From the NCBI RefSeq assembly GCF_001659985.1, contig NZ_LYCS01000003.1:140931-204930 (forward strand): a stretch of DNA of 64,000 nt. The letters run 5' to 3'. Made by a program: the position numbers and the translations under genes. The stretch is from Oceanobacillus sp. Castelsardo (GTDB lineage Bacteria > Bacillota > Bacilli > Bacillales > Amphibacillaceae). The notes beneath the pieces were generated by a model. That model was not told where the DNA came from. It saw nothing but the letters and a program-made list of their open reading frames with translations, and searched no databases. How positions within the stretch are numbered: the first letter of the stretch is position 1; every line of letters begins with the position of its first letter. Positions 1 to 8,718 of the stretch are shown here, piece by piece.

Positions 1-507
1 ACCAATGTGCCCCTTCAAAAATTAACAACGGATATCACAGAATTTAAATGTGCGAACGGAATAAAATTATATTTAAATCCAATTATGGATCTGTTTAACG
101 CTGAAATTCTTTCATTTGCAGTAAGTAAACGTCCGACTTTAGAACTTGCGATGAAACCCTTAGAGGAAGCCCTAGAAATCGTGAAGAACTCAAAATATAG
201 AACAACAATTCATTCCGATCAGGGATGGCATTATCAACATAATAAGTGGGTAAAAAAACTGAAAGAAAATAAGATTTTCCAAAGTATGTCGAGAAAAGGA
301 AATTGTTTAGATAATTCACCAATGGAAAACTTTTTTGGTTTACTAAAACAAGAGATGTATCATGGAGAAGCATTGTGTTCTTTTGAAGAATTAAAAGACA
401 AGATTGAGAGATATATAGATTACTATAATAACAAACGTATCAAGCAAAAATTGGCTGGATTGAGTCCGGTTCAATACCGCATTCATTCCAACCAATTAGC
501 AGCTTAA
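1..507 (+). CDS. IS3-family transposase OrfB, C-terminal part
   Basis: This is the catalytic DDE integrase core (rve domain) of an IS150-type transposase. The open frame runs in from before base 1, so the GTG at 7 is probably not the true start. All three catalytic residues can be seen: D in TTDITEF near the left edge, D in HSDQGWHY, and E in NSPMENFFGLLKQE, spaced as in the family. The C-terminus has the usual YNNKRIKQKLAGLSPVQY ending. It is normally made as an OrfAB fusion by -1 frameshifting, but the OrfA part is not in the window. The visible part has no frameshift or stop, so the element may be intact. Confidence 0.85.
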   Translation, partial: TNVPLQKLTTDITEFKCANGIKLYLNPIMDLFNAEILSFAVSKRPTLELAMKPLEEALEIVKNSKYRTTIHSDQGWHYQHNKWVKKLKENKIFQSMSRKGNCLDNSPMENFFGLLKQEMYHGEALCSFEELKDKIERYIDYYNNKRIKQKLAGLSPVQYRIHSNQLAA

Positions 508-534
508 TAAAAACTCTAACTTTTAGGGGTCACA
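1..534 (+). mobile_element. Right end of an IS3-family insertion sequence (partial)
   Basis: The window opens inside an insertion sequence. The coding part is the 3' end of an IS3-family orfB. The noncoding tail after its stop ends in GGGGTCACA at about 526-534, which reads TGTGACCCC on the other strand, the usual kind of IS3/IS150-group terminal repeat. The left end lies outside the window, so the target duplication cannot be checked. Confidence 0.7.
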
Positions 535-560
535 TCATACCTGTCCCTTTGTCCCACTTT

Positions 561-1403
561 CTATTTGAACTCATACACAACCGATGATCCTATTATATTG
601 TACCCAATATTCGAATAAATTTTATTGGATGTTGGGTTCTCTTTATCTGTATATAGGCTACAAAATTGATAACCACTATCCAATAGCTTTTGGCTTAACG
701 CCGCTACGACATTTGTCGCATAACCATTTCGTTTATATTCATCCGGGGTAAATACTGCATTAATGGATACGCCATTTTTCGTTCTCCTCGATTGGTTAGC
801 CATCGATACGTGCTTTCCATTCACTTTCCATAAATACAAACTTCCATTCTCAATATATTTTGTTGCCATCTGACTAGCTTTAATTTCAGATATAGGTTTT
901 TCATTCGTCTCTTTTCCAAATTGAATGAGCCAACTTTTTATTAGTTCATGCTCGGTTTTTGTTGCCTTTGCTAATTCACCATTTGGACTTGGTTTAATCC
1001 GAACCTCATTTATTTGATAAATCAACTGGTTCATTTTTAAAGAAGCCTTTACCTTTTTATGCTTCAGCCATTCCTGGACAAAGCATTCCACATGATGAAT
1101 GGGTCCCAGTACGCCTGGCACTTTAATTGCATTTTTATAGAAAAAACTAGCTATATATGAAAATAGATGATTATCAACATGATCCACATCTGCTAATATC
1201 CAATTATTAGGTGCGGTTTGCATGAAAGCGTATATCACTTCTCCATCATCTTCTATATATCCACAATAGACATCTTTCGTCATGGTTGTTTTAAAATACT
1301 CTAATAATCCAAGCATTAAATTATTCGAAGCTTCTTTACGTAATAATAAGGCTTCGACCTTCTCCAAGTAATTCTTAATAGAAGAGGAAAATATAATTTT
1401 CAT
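561..1403 (-). CDS. GNAT-family N-acetyltransferase
   Basis: A 280-residue protein with a C-terminal GNAT fold (about residues 130-275). The acetyl-CoA-binding stretch is visible as AVFTPDEYKRNGYATNVVAAL, a variant of the Q/RxxGxG/A motif, followed by the typical late strand CSLYTDKENPTSNKIYSNIGY. The N-terminal 120 residues form a second degenerate GNAT-like half, as in many Bacillus acetyltransferases of 270-290 residues. It transfers an acetyl group from acetyl-CoA to an amine, but the substrate cannot be read from the sequence. The ATG has a GGAGG site 7 bases upstream. It is a single gene that ends close to the IS3 element. Confidence 0.75.
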   Translation of the reverse strand: MKIIFSSSIKNYLEKVEALLLRKEASNNLMLGLLEYFKTTMTKDVYCGYIEDDGEVIYAFMQTAPNNWILADVDHVDNHLFSYIASFFYKNAIKVPGVLGPIHHVECFVQEWLKHKKVKASLKMNQLIYQINEVRIKPSPNGELAKATKTEHELIKSWLIQFGKETNEKPISEIKASQMATKYIENGSLYLWKVNGKHVSMANQSRRTKNGVSINAVFTPDEYKRNGYATNVVAALSQKLLDSGYQFCSLYTDKENPTSNKIYSNIGYNIIGSSVVYEFK

Positions 1404-1508
1404 TCATAAACCTCCGATTAGAAAACGTACTATATGCCTCATTATAACTTACTTTCTTGTTTTATAAAGGGGATTTAGCTAGACTATACGTAAGGGGGAT
1501 GGATGACG

Positions 1509-1688
1509 ATGACCAAAAAAGAACTTGAAGCAAAATTAGCGGAATTAAAATCGGATTATGTTCGTATTCAAAGCGATTTGGATAAATTGGAGTATGTAAA
1601 AGGTAGAGTATCATCGGCTCAAAATCAATTAGCACGCCTAGAGGATGAAATAGCGGAAGTTAATCGCCAGTTAGATGAATTGGAATAA
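1509..1688 (+). CDS. SE1832-family small coiled-coil protein
   Basis: A 59-residue, highly charged protein that is almost entirely predicted coiled coil (heptads from ELEAKLAELKSDYVRIQ to the end LDELE). It resembles the short, function-unknown SE1832 family of Bacilli, which begins MTKKE and has the DYVRIQ block. An in-frame ATG at 1503 gives two more residues, but the AAGGGGG site at 1492-1498 is only 4 bases from it and 10 from 1509, and the family start fits 1509. No function is assigned. Confidence 0.7.
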   Translation: MTKKELEAKLAELKSDYVRIQSDLDKLEYVKGRVSSAQNQLARLEDEIAEVNRQLDELE

Positions 1689-1705
1689 TTAATATGGTGA
1701 ATTCA

Positions 1706-1755
1706 CAGCCCGAATACAACTTGCTTTCCATGATAGGCTTCGTGTATTCGAGCTG
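1706..1755. terminator. Inverted repeat, likely terminator between convergent genes
   Basis: CAGCCCGAATACA at 1706-1718 pairs with TGTATTCGAGCTG at 1743-1755 with one wobble pair. The repeat lies between the ends of the SE1832-type gene and the antiporter gene. The same arm sequence borders a larger element at 8539-8653, so this is a short relative of that dispersed repeat. Confidence 0.5.
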
Positions 1756-1768
1756 TTCTACTTACATA

Positions 1769-3610
1769 TTACGATTGTACTCTCGCCTTGTCTAACTTCG
1801 CCTGTATCTTTTCTTTTTCTTTAAGTGGCGGGGTCAGACTGACAATAACGTCCCCTGTGGATGGGACTGTCCGCATTTCCTCAGAGAAAAACTTCAAGGC
1901 TCCATTCGGTTTAATTAAATAGAGAAACACTGTTGAACTATCTTTTTCATCTAAGTATTGCTTCAGACCATATTGCTCCGTTAAAGTCGTTCTGCGGAAT
2001 ACAAAGCCGTTTTCTATTTTCTCATTAAGGATCTCGATTGGAAATTTCCTGTCAAATAAGATTCTCCCTCCAACTCTAGATACAACTCCACTCGAATTAT
2101 CTTCTACATCATATGGACTAATTTTAAAGACATTTGTCCTTCCATATTCAGGAAGGAAGGTCGTACATATTAGGGAATTATATGCATGGTCATCCGTTAC
2201 TGCAAGTAAATAATCATACGGAATCGTGTTTAGCATATGCTCTGTCTGTTCAGAAAGCATATTTCCGCGATAGAAAGGAACTCCAGCCTTTCTCGCAAGC
2301 CCTAAATGTTCCCATGATGAATCGACAATAATAACCGGTATATTTGATTTTTTTAATGAATCGGCTAATCGAACTGTAAATGGATTACTACCAATGATTA
2401 ATGCTCCTGGTTTTCCTTCTTCTGATAAACCTAATTTTTTCGCAAGCCAACCGATAGAAAAGCCATGCGCTAATACAGTTGAAAATACGAGAGCAAAGGT
2501 TAATGTAGTTAAAATAGAAGCATCTTCAAACCCCGCCTCCAGTAAAACCGAAGCGAAGTAACTAGATACAGTTAAAGCAACAATTCCCCTTGGTGCAATC
2601 CACCCAACTAATATCTTCTCATTTAATGATAACGTGGTTCCAATGGTAGATAAAAATATAGACAAAGGTCTCACGATAAACATCATTAATAAAACATAAC
2701 CAATAATATTAGGACTGAAAATGTGTAATAATGTTTCCACCTCTAAAGAAGCAGTTAGCATAATAAAAATGGTGGATGTGAGTAATACAGAAATATTTTC
2801 TTTAAAATGCCTCATATCTGAAATGGAGCTAATGCCCATGTTCGCTAACGTGATTCCCATCGCAGTAACAGATAGTAAACCAGTTTCGTGCATGATGAGA
2901 TCTGCTACCGTAAAACAAAAAATAACTACAACCACAACAGCAGGAGACTTTAAAAATTCAGGTATATGTCCTTCTTCAAACACCCATCCTAAACCTTTTC
3001 CAAGTGCCCAACCAAGTATGACGGCAAAAATGGATGCAGCGAAGAACATGATAAGCTGTGTACCATCTGGATTCTCTGCAGTAATAAATGTAATGATTTC
3101 GAAAGCAAAAACAGCAACTAATGCCCCAATAGGATCAACAATAATTCCTTCCCATTTTAATACTTTAGCTGGTCTTGACTTTAATTTTGCTTGGCGAAGT
3201 AACGGCATAATAACCGTGGGACCAGTAACGATAAATAATCCACCAATAACAAAAGCAACGGCCCAAGACAATCCAGCAATATAATGTGCTGTTAAAGATC
3301 CTAAAATCCAAGCAATTAGTGCCCCAATTGTAGATATCCGAAAGATTGGTTTTCCTATGCCCTTTAATTCTTTAAAACTTAAATTCAAGCTACCTTCAAA
3401 TAATATTAAAGCGACTGCAGCTGAAATAATAGGACTATATAAATCTCCAAACTCTTTCTCAGGATTAATAATTCCAAAAATCGGCCCTACTAATAAACCC
3501 GTAACGGACATGATCACAATTGCCGGCATTCTGTAGCGCCAGGCAAGCCATTGTGAACCTATACCTAAAACACCAATAAGGGCAATTTCCAGAAGTAATG
3601 AAGGACCCAT
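1769..3610 (-). CDS. Cation:proton antiporter (CPA family) with C-terminal TrkA-N/RCK-type domain
   Basis: A 613-residue membrane protein that exchanges Na+ or K+ for H+ across the cytoplasmic membrane. About residues 1-385 form 11-13 hydrophobic segments with the Na+/H+ exchanger pattern (LFEGSLNLSFKELK, and GPTVIMPLLRQ followed by WEGIIVDPIGAL, which holds the paired acidic region of the transport core). Residues about 395-510 form a Rossmann-like TrkA-N domain (ALIIGSNPFTVRLADSLKKS), although the glycine motif is not canonical. A final segment of about 90 residues resembles TrkA-C. A TTG 18 bases upstream gives a longer frame, but its extra codons contain the AGGAGG site, so the ATG at 3610 is the real start. 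It probably serves salt and pH homeostasis. Confidence 0.85.
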   Translation of the reverse strand: MGPSLLLEIALIGVLGIGSQWLAWRYRMPAIVIMSVTGLLVGPIFGIINPEKEFGDLYSPIISAAVALILFEGSLNLSFKELKGIGKPIFRISTIGALIAWILGSLTAHYIAGLSWAVAFVIGGLFIVTGPTVIMPLLRQAKLKSRPAKVLKWEGIIVDPIGALVAVFAFEIITFITAENPDGTQLIMFFAASIFAVILGWALGKGLGWVFEEGHIPEFLKSPAVVVVVIFCFTVADLIMHETGLLSVTAMGITLANMGISSISDMRHFKENISVLLTSTIFIMLTASLEVETLLHIFSPNIIGYVLLMMFIVRPLSIFLSTIGTTLSLNEKILVGWIAPRGIVALTVSSYFASVLLEAGFEDASILTTLTFALVFSTVLAHGFSIGWLAKKLGLSEEGKPGALIIGSNPFTVRLADSLKKSNIPVIIVDSSWEHLGLARKAGVPFYRGNMLSEQTEHMLNTIPYDYLLAVTDDHAYNSLICTTFLPEYGRTNVFKISPYDVEDNSSGVVSRVGGRILFDRKFPIEILNEKIENGFVFRRTTLTEQYGLKQYLDEKDSSTVFLYLIKPNGALKFFSEEMRTVPSTGDVIVSLTPPLKEKEKIQAKLDKARVQS

Positions 3611-4018
3611 CTCATCCCTCCTAACCAAAAAGTATATAAGGACATTCTATAGATGTGGGGTAATTCTGTAAACGAATATAACGTTTTTTTCTTAGAAAAT
3701 TATCATTCGCTTTTAGGTTGGGCAAATACCTAGTTACACCGATGGACATCTTTACGGCAGGTCAAGTATTCGGCTCCCCAGGATAAGAGGGGTTTTCTTA
3801 ACAACTAAAATATTATTCTCTCCAAACCTCAATGAAAAATTCTTTTTGAAAGTCCAATTCATGATAAATTATGATAGGATAATATTATGAAAATCGGTCA
3901 ATTATGTATGAAGGTTTGTAATGGTTACGATCAAGTTAGAGATGAGAACATGAATATATTTAGCTAATAAAAATCGAAAAGAATAACACTATGATATATG
4001 AAAAAGGAGGATTGTTTC
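3611..4018. other. Divergent intergenic region with a decayed dispersed repeat
   Basis: The region lies between the divergent antiporter and recQ genes and must hold both promoters, though no clear sigma-A pair could be fixed. From about 3716 to 3787 it resembles 60428-60520: both have GTTrCACC.ATG, then ATCTTTACrG, a G-rich stretch ending in CTCC or CCCT, and a GGGGTTTTCTTA or GGGTTTTATACT tail. It therefore looks like a diverged copy of the element at 60408-60530. No ORF is supported here. Confidence 0.4.
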
Positions 4019-6160
4019 ATGCTTACTAAAGAGAAAAAAATTTTACAGACGTATTTCGGTTATGAATCATTCCGACCTGGTCAAAAGGAAACTATTGAGC
4101 ATGTTTTACAACGAAATAATACTCTTGCAGTCATGCCAACAGGTGGCGGAAAGTCTTTATGCTATCAAATCCCCGGATTATCTATGGATGGAACAGCTAT
4201 CATTATTTCTCCATTAATATCACTCATGAAAGACCAGGTGGATGCCCTAAACTCATACGGTATCCCCGCTACTTTTATTAATAGTTCCCTTTCTCCATCC
4301 GAACAGCAACAACGATTGAATAACGTCATTCAAGGTCGATATAAATTCGTTTATGTTGCGCCTGAGCGATTTGAATCCGGCCAATTTGTTAACATCATGA
4401 ATCGAATCCAAATTGCTCTTGTTGCGTTTGATGAAGCCCACTGTATTTCCCAATGGGGCCATGACTTTAGACCAAGCTATAGATCTATCGTAAGTACACT
4501 AAAACAAATTTCTAATATTCCTGTATTTGTAGCACTTACAGCTACCGCTACTGAAGAGGTTATTCATGATATTCAGAATCTTTTACATATCGATCATGTT
4601 ATAAATACTGGATTCGCACGGGACAATTTAGCCTTTCATGTTGTTAAAGGGAAAGAAAGAACCAGCTATATTCGTTCATTTTTAAACGAACATAAGGAAG
4701 AGTCTGGGATTATTTATACAGCTACCCGTAAGCAGGCTGATAGTTTATATGAACAGCTTTCACGACTCGGGCTATCTGTCGCTAAATATCATGCCGGAAT
4801 GTCGGACAATGAAAAAAAGGAAGCACAAAACTCCTTCATTCACGATGAAACGAATGTCATGATCGCCACCAATGCTTTTGGGATGGGGATTGATAAGTCG
4901 AACGTTCGCTACGTCATTCATTATGCGATGCCAATGAATATTGAATCGTATTATCAAGAAGCCGGTAGAGCCGGCCGAGATGGAGAGCCGAGCGATTGTA
5001 TTTTGCTTTTCTCCCCGCAGGATGTACAATTGCAGAAATTCTTAATCGAGCAATCTCTGATGGACGAGTCTGCGAAACAAAATGAATATCGAAAATTACA
5101 AGAAATGATGAACTATTGCCACACCCATAGCTGCCTTCAAGATTTTATATTAAATTATTTCGATGATGATCCATCAGAGACAGGTTGTGACCGATGTAGC
5201 AATTGTATACAGGGGCAAGAAAAGACGGACATTACAGAAGAAGCACAAAAAATTCTTTCTTGTGTCAAACGAATGGGTGAACGTTTTGGAGTTACAATGA
5301 CTGCAAAAGTATTAAAAGGATCCAAAGATAAGAAGATTTATGAGTTTGGATTGAATAAATTAACTACTTATGGTCTCCTGTCTAACTATACCGAAAAGGA
5401 AATTACAGAGCAGATTCAACTCCTTATTGCAGAACGAATGCTAGCAACAGAAGAAGGTAAATATCCAACTCTAAAACTGAATCAAAAGTCTGTTGATGTT
5501 TTGAAAGGGAAAGAAAGTGTTTGGATGTTTGTACCAACCATTCCTAGTAATGAGGAAGCGGATTACTTTGAAGATTTATTTGCAAGTCTTCGCACGCTTC
5601 GTAAAGAAATCGCGGATGAAGAAGGCATTCCACCATATATCCTGTTTTCAGATGCAACTTTAAAAGAGTTAAGTCGTTATTTCCCAACAACAAAAGAAGA
5701 CATGCTTGCTATTAAAGGGATCGGTGAAAAGAAATTCGAGCAATATGGGGAAGCCTTTTTAGAAGTTATTCAACAATGGAGAGCGGACCATCCAGATGTT
5801 AAAGAAAGAGTTCGTATTACAGATACTAAACCAAGGCCGAAAGCAAAGAAACAACCTGGAGATGACCGACCAAGTCATCTTATTAGTTACCAAATGTTTC
5901 AATCCGGAAAATCACTAAAAGACATCGCAGCTATACGCGATATGTCTAATCAAACAATCGAAAATCATATTTTTAAAGCATTTAAAGATGGGCATCCTAT
6001 CGCTTGGGACATCTTTTTTAATGAAGAAGAAGAGAGAACGGTTCTGGAAGCTCGTGGTGAAATTTCCGAGGAAAAACTTAAACCGTTGAAAGATGCTTTA
6101 CCTGAAGAATATAGTTATACAATGATAAAAGCAGTGCTCGTTAAAAATGACTTGATGTGA
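4019..6160 (+). CDS. recQ: ATP-dependent DNA helicase RecQ
   Basis: A 713-residue superfamily 2, 3'-5' DNA helicase that unwinds recombination and replication intermediates. Visible parts in order: motif 0 and Walker A ([20 protein letters not shown]), DEAH box in [19 protein letters not shown] with the RecQ aromatic loop, motifs IV-VI ending in [17 protein letters not shown], then the RQC zinc-binding part with four cysteines ([18 protein letters not shown]). An HRDC domain follows (about 510-590), then a C-terminal helix-turn-helix ([20 protein letters not shown]) as in firmicute RecQ. An upstream ATG at 3998 is rejected because the AAGGAGG site lies between it and 4019. Confidence 0.95.
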   Translation: MLTKEKKILQTYFGYESFRPGQKETIEHVLQRNNTLAVMPTGGGKSLCYQIPGLSMDGTAIIISPLISLMKDQVDALNSYGIPATFINSSLSPSEQQQRLNNVIQGRYKFVYVAPERFESGQFVNIMNRIQIALVAFDEAHCISQWGHDFRPSYRSIVSTLKQISNIPVFVALTATATEEVIHDIQNLLHIDHVINTGFARDNLAFHVVKGKERTSYIRSFLNEHKEESGIIYTATRKQADSLYEQLSRLGLSVAKYHAGMSDNEKKEAQNSFIHDETNVMIATNAFGMGIDKSNVRYVIHYAMPMNIESYYQEAGRAGRDGEPSDCILLFSPQDVQLQKFLIEQSLMDESAKQNEYRKLQEMMNYCHTHSCLQDFILNYFDDDPSETGCDRCSNCIQGQEKTDITEEAQKILSCVKRMGERFGVTMTAKVLKGSKDKKIYEFGLNKLTTYGLLSNYTEKEITEQIQLLIAERMLATEEGKYPTLKLNQKSVDVLKGKESVWMFVPTIPSNEEADYFEDLFASLRTLRKEIADEEGIPPYILFSDATLKELSRYFPTTKEDMLAIKGIGEKKFEQYGEAFLEVIQQWRADHPDVKERVRITDTKPRPKAKKQPGDDRPSHLISYQMFQSGKSLKDIAAIRDMSNQTIENHIFKAFKDGHPIAWDIFFNEEEERTVLEARGEISEEKLKPLKDALPEEYSYTMIKAVLVKNDLM

Positions 6161-6163
6161 ACG

Positions 6164-6204
6164 AAAGGTTGTCGCCTAAAGATTATGGGCGATAGCCTTT
6201 TTTT
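6164..6204 (+). terminator. Rho-independent terminator of recQ
   Basis: AAGGTTGTCGCC at 6165-6176 pairs with GGCGATAGCCTT at 6188-6199 and is followed directly by a run of T to 6204. It begins four bases after the recQ stop codon. Confidence 0.85.
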
Positions 6205-6253
6205 GCCTTTCGTCCAACTATGAGTGACGGGTTCTTGCATATCAATTTCAAAC

Positions 6254-6484
6254 GGGGACTCATAACGCAGATGAGTTGCGGTATTTAATTAATTTGCGCC
6301 TGTTCCGGCACTCATTACGCAGATGAGTTGCGGTATTTAATTAATTTGCGCCTGTTCCGGCACTCATCACGCAGATGAGTTGCGGAACTTAATTAATTTG
6401 CGGCTGTTCCGGCACTCATTACGCGGATGAGTTGCGGTATTAAATTAATTTGCGCCTGTTCCGGCACTCATTAGGCGGATATGT
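6254..6484. repeat. Tandem array with a 52-bp period, about 4.5 units
   Basis: The anchor GCAGATGAG or GCGGATGAG recurs at 6267, 6319, 6371, 6423 and, altered, 6475, exactly 52 bases apart. Each unit has an imperfect hairpin, CCGGCACTCAT and ATGAGTTGCGG around a 7-base loop, then an AT-rich spacer TTAATTAATTTGCG and CTGTTCC. Units differ at only a few positions. There are no unique spacers as in CRISPR. Two other arrays in this window have the same period with different sequence. Confidence 0.9.
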
Positions 6485-6540
6485 GCCCAAAAACAACCGA
6501 ATAGAGGAATCTCTCTACTCTTCACAGGCATACTCCCCTC

Positions 6541-6581
6541 AAAAAAAGAAAGACACAAGGGAAATGCCTCTCCCTTGTGCC
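6541..6581 (-). terminator. Terminator of the aminopeptidase gene
   Basis: On the minus strand GGCACAAGGGA (6581-6571) pairs with TCCCTTGTGTC (6562-6552) and is followed by TTTCTTTTTTT. It lies about 10 bases beyond the stop codon of the minus-strand aminopeptidase. Confidence 0.85.
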
Positions 6582-6591
6582 TACTATCCAT

Positions 6592-7818
6592 TTATGCCCA
6601 CGTACCATTTCTAAAGATTGGTTCTACTGTTCCATCTTGCTTAACCCCGTCAATATCCAATTCCTCCGATCCTATCATGAAATCCACATGAATGAGACTA
6701 TCATTGACACCATGTTTGTCTAGTCCTTCTTCAGACATGGAAGAGCCATTTTCTATATTCGTTGGGTAGGCCTTTCCAAGCGCGATATGACAAGATGCAT
6801 TTTCATCAAATAACGTGTTATAGAAAATAAGTCCCGACTTAGAAACCGGTGATTCATGTGGCACCAAAGCTACTTCGCCTAACTGACGTGCCCCCTCATC
6901 TGAATCTAACAGATGTTTTAATACTTCTTCTCCCTGCTCCGCTTGGAAGTCAACTACTTTACCATCTTTAAACGTTAAACTAAAACGATCGATCACACTT
7001 CCACCGTAGTTTAATGGTTTCGTACTTGAAACCGTTCCATTCACGCCATATTTATGTGGCATTGAGAACACTTCTTCTGTTGGCATATTTGGGTTAAACG
7101 TTACGCCCGTTTCCGCTTCAGCAGATCCACCCTTCCATATATGACCTTCTGGAAGCTCCATTTCTAAATTGGTCCCCGGGGCCTTAAAAATTAACTTCTT
7201 ATAATTCTTTTCGTTTAGTTCCTCTCTCTTTTCCTTTAACGTTTGATTATGCGCATCCCATGCTGCAACTGGATCGTCTTGATCTACACGGACAATTTTC
7301 AAAATAGCATCCCAAAGACTTTCGATTGCTTCCTCTTTGGTTTGTTCTGGAAATATTTTTTGTGCCCAATCTCCTGATGGGATGGAAATAATCGACCACG
7401 GTATTTTATCATTCATCGTATATTTGCGAAAATTCTTCATAGCCTCTCCAGCTGCTTTATTCGCCATTGCCACTCGCTTTGGATCAATATTTTGAAGCAA
7501 ATCTGGATCGGTAGAACGAATACTTAAAACAGCAGCGCCATCCTCAGCATACATATCATGAAGCATGACTCGCCATTCCGGGAATGAACCGATAACTTCA
7601 TCTGGAGCATTCTCGTATTTTAATAATGTTAACTCGTCATCTGACCAGTTAATATGTACATCCTTTGCACCTAATTCGTACGCCTTCTTTGCAACTAATT
7701 TTGTAAAATCTGCCCCTTCAATTGGTGCATTAATCATTAATGCTTGATTAGGCTGTAAATTGACTCCAGTTTTCAATGCCAATTCTGCATATTTTTCAAG
7801 TGATTGATGGTCTACCAT
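6592..7818 (-). CDS. M29-family metallo-aminopeptidase (AmpS-like)
   Basis: A 408-residue cytoplasmic aminopeptidase that removes N-terminal residues from peptides. It is full length for family M29. The metal-site residues are visible in the C-terminal half: E in LGEVALV, H and Y in CHIALGKAY, and H and D in IHVDFMIG. The N-terminal domain begins LEKYAELALKTGVNLQPNQ, the usual family opening. The ATG has a strong GGAGGGG site. It is a single gene with its own terminator, divergent from the HxlR regulator. The substrate range (leucyl or broad) cannot be read. Confidence 0.9.
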   Translation of the reverse strand: MVDHQSLEKYAELALKTGVNLQPNQALMINAPIEGADFTKLVAKKAYELGAKDVHINWSDDELTLLKYENAPDEVIGSFPEWRVMLHDMYAEDGAAVLSIRSTDPDLLQNIDPKRVAMANKAAGEAMKNFRKYTMNDKIPWSIISIPSGDWAQKIFPEQTKEEAIESLWDAILKIVRVDQDDPVAAWDAHNQTLKEKREELNEKNYKKLIFKAPGTNLEMELPEGHIWKGGSAEAETGVTFNPNMPTEEVFSMPHKYGVNGTVSSTKPLNYGGSVIDRFSLTFKDGKVVDFQAEQGEEVLKHLLDSDEGARQLGEVALVPHESPVSKSGLIFYNTLFDENASCHIALGKAYPTNIENGSSMSEEGLDKHGVNDSLIHVDFMIGSEELDIDGVKQDGTVEPIFRNGTWA

Positions 7819-7952
7819 CTTTTCCCCTCCAATTAAATAGTTTTACCACTACTATTATTCCACTTTTTCATGCGAAATACCTTCTTCATCCCTTATTAAG
7901 TTCTACCTGAGTCCTTTACTCATCGGCTAGAATTTGTTAAAATTACATTAAG

Positions 7953-7965
7953 TTACTTTTAGTAA
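7953..7965. promoter_or_regulatory. Inverted repeat, candidate HxlR/CatR-type operator
   Basis: TTACTTTTAGTAA is a perfect inverted repeat (TTACT, 3 bases, AGTAA) lying 41 bases before the start of the HxlR regulator. As I recall it, the operator bound by B. subtilis CatR has the form TTAC-N5-GTAA, which this sequence matches exactly. Autoregulation of the next gene is inferred, not shown. Confidence 0.55.
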
Positions 7966-8006
7966 TTAATAGATATTTGATGTACGATTAAAGCGAGGTG
8001 ATCAGA

Positions 8007-8333
8007 ATGAATAAATTATGTCCACGATTTGAAAAAGCAATGGGACTTCTTAGCAAACGCTGGGTTGGGCTTATTTTATTTGATTTATTGGAAGGGCCGA
8101 AGCGATTTTCAGAGATGGAAGCTGATTTGCCTATAAGTGGAAGATTGCTCTCTGATCGTTTAAAGATGCTTGAAAAAGAAGGAATTGTTGACCGTAATAT
8201 TTACTCTGAATTTCCTGTACGGATTGAATATAGTTTATCAGATAAAGGAAAAGCGTTGGAACCTGTTATTATAGAAATCCAAAATTGGGCGGAAGGTTTT
8301 ATAACCCATGAGGAAGTTGAACCAAAATCATAG
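8007..8333 (+). CDS. HxlR (DUF24)-family transcriptional repressor, YodB/CatR-like
   Basis: A 108-residue winged-helix protein. The HxlR signature is clear: KLCPRFEKAMGLLSKRWVGL, then ISGRLLSDRLKMLEKEGIVDR as recognition helix and wing, and YSLSDKGKAL. It is close to B. subtilis YodB and CatR, which sense quinones and diamide through one N-terminal cysteine; here the only cysteine is residue 5, in the equivalent place. The longer GTG start at 7998 is rejected because the GAGGTGATC site overlaps it. No reductase or dioxygenase is adjacent. Possible targets in the window are the two DoxX genes near 42 kb, as DoxX proteins occur in the quinone-response regulons of B. subtilis. Confidence 0.85.
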   Translation: MNKLCPRFEKAMGLLSKRWVGLILFDLLEGPKRFSEMEADLPISGRLLSDRLKMLEKEGIVDRNIYSEFPVRIEYSLSDKGKALEPVIIEIQNWAEGFITHEEVEPKS

Positions 8334-8391
8334 AAAATTTGGCGTTCTATCTAATAGACTAATGCCCTAACAGCTATTCATTTTCCATACC

Positions 8392-8430
8392 AAAACGCTT
8401 GGAATTATATTCAAGCGTTATTTTAGCTTT
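8392..8430 (+). terminator. Terminator-like hairpin after the HxlR gene
   Basis: AACGCTTG at 8394-8401 pairs with CAAGCGTT at 8412-8419, followed by an AT-rich tail with a weak T tract. Confidence 0.55.
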
Positions 8431-8457
8431 TATATATTTAAACCTTTGTCCATTTAT

Positions 8458-8501
8458 AGTGACCGTCCTTATTTCAAACGGTCACTTCATAACCTTTTTT
8501 T
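8458..8501 (+). terminator. Second terminator-like hairpin
   Basis: AGTGACCGT at 8458-8466 pairs perfectly with ACGGTCACT at 8478-8486, followed within a few bases by seven T residues. It may back up the hairpin just upstream. Confidence 0.55.
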
Positions 8502-8538
8502 AAGGCTGTTTTCGCATAGTTTGTTGCTGATTCCACCC

Positions 8539-8653
8539 GCAGCCCGAATACACTTCGCTTTCCAAGGGCGGCTGTTGAGCCCCCTCGCGCTGACGCACTC
8601 GTGGTCTCACCGATGTCTTTCCTCCCCCAAGAGTCTACGTGTATTCGGGCTGC
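8539..8653. repeat. GC-rich imperfect palindromic repeat element, 115 bp
   Basis: The outer arms GCAGCCCGAATACAC (8539-8553) and GTGTATTCGGGCTGC (8639-8653) are a perfect 15-bp inverted repeat. The inside (CTTTCCAAGGGCGG, GAGCCCCCTCG, GTGGTCTCACC) resembles palindromic repeats I know to be scattered through many Bacillus genomes. It fills much of the noncoding stretch between the HxlR gene and the thioesterase gene. Confidence 0.7.
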
Positions 8654-8718
8654 TAGTAAGGTAATATACGCCTTAAGTCTACTTCAAAAACAACAATCTT
8701 TTAGAAAACAACCTTTTT

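Noticed and set aside
2721-3284. 187-residue plus-strand ORF
   Set aside because: Shadow of the antiporter gene; no ribosome site and no recognisable protein.
6254-6484. CRISPR array
   Set aside because: The whole 52-bp unit is repeated including the part that would be spacer; no unique spacers and no cas genes.
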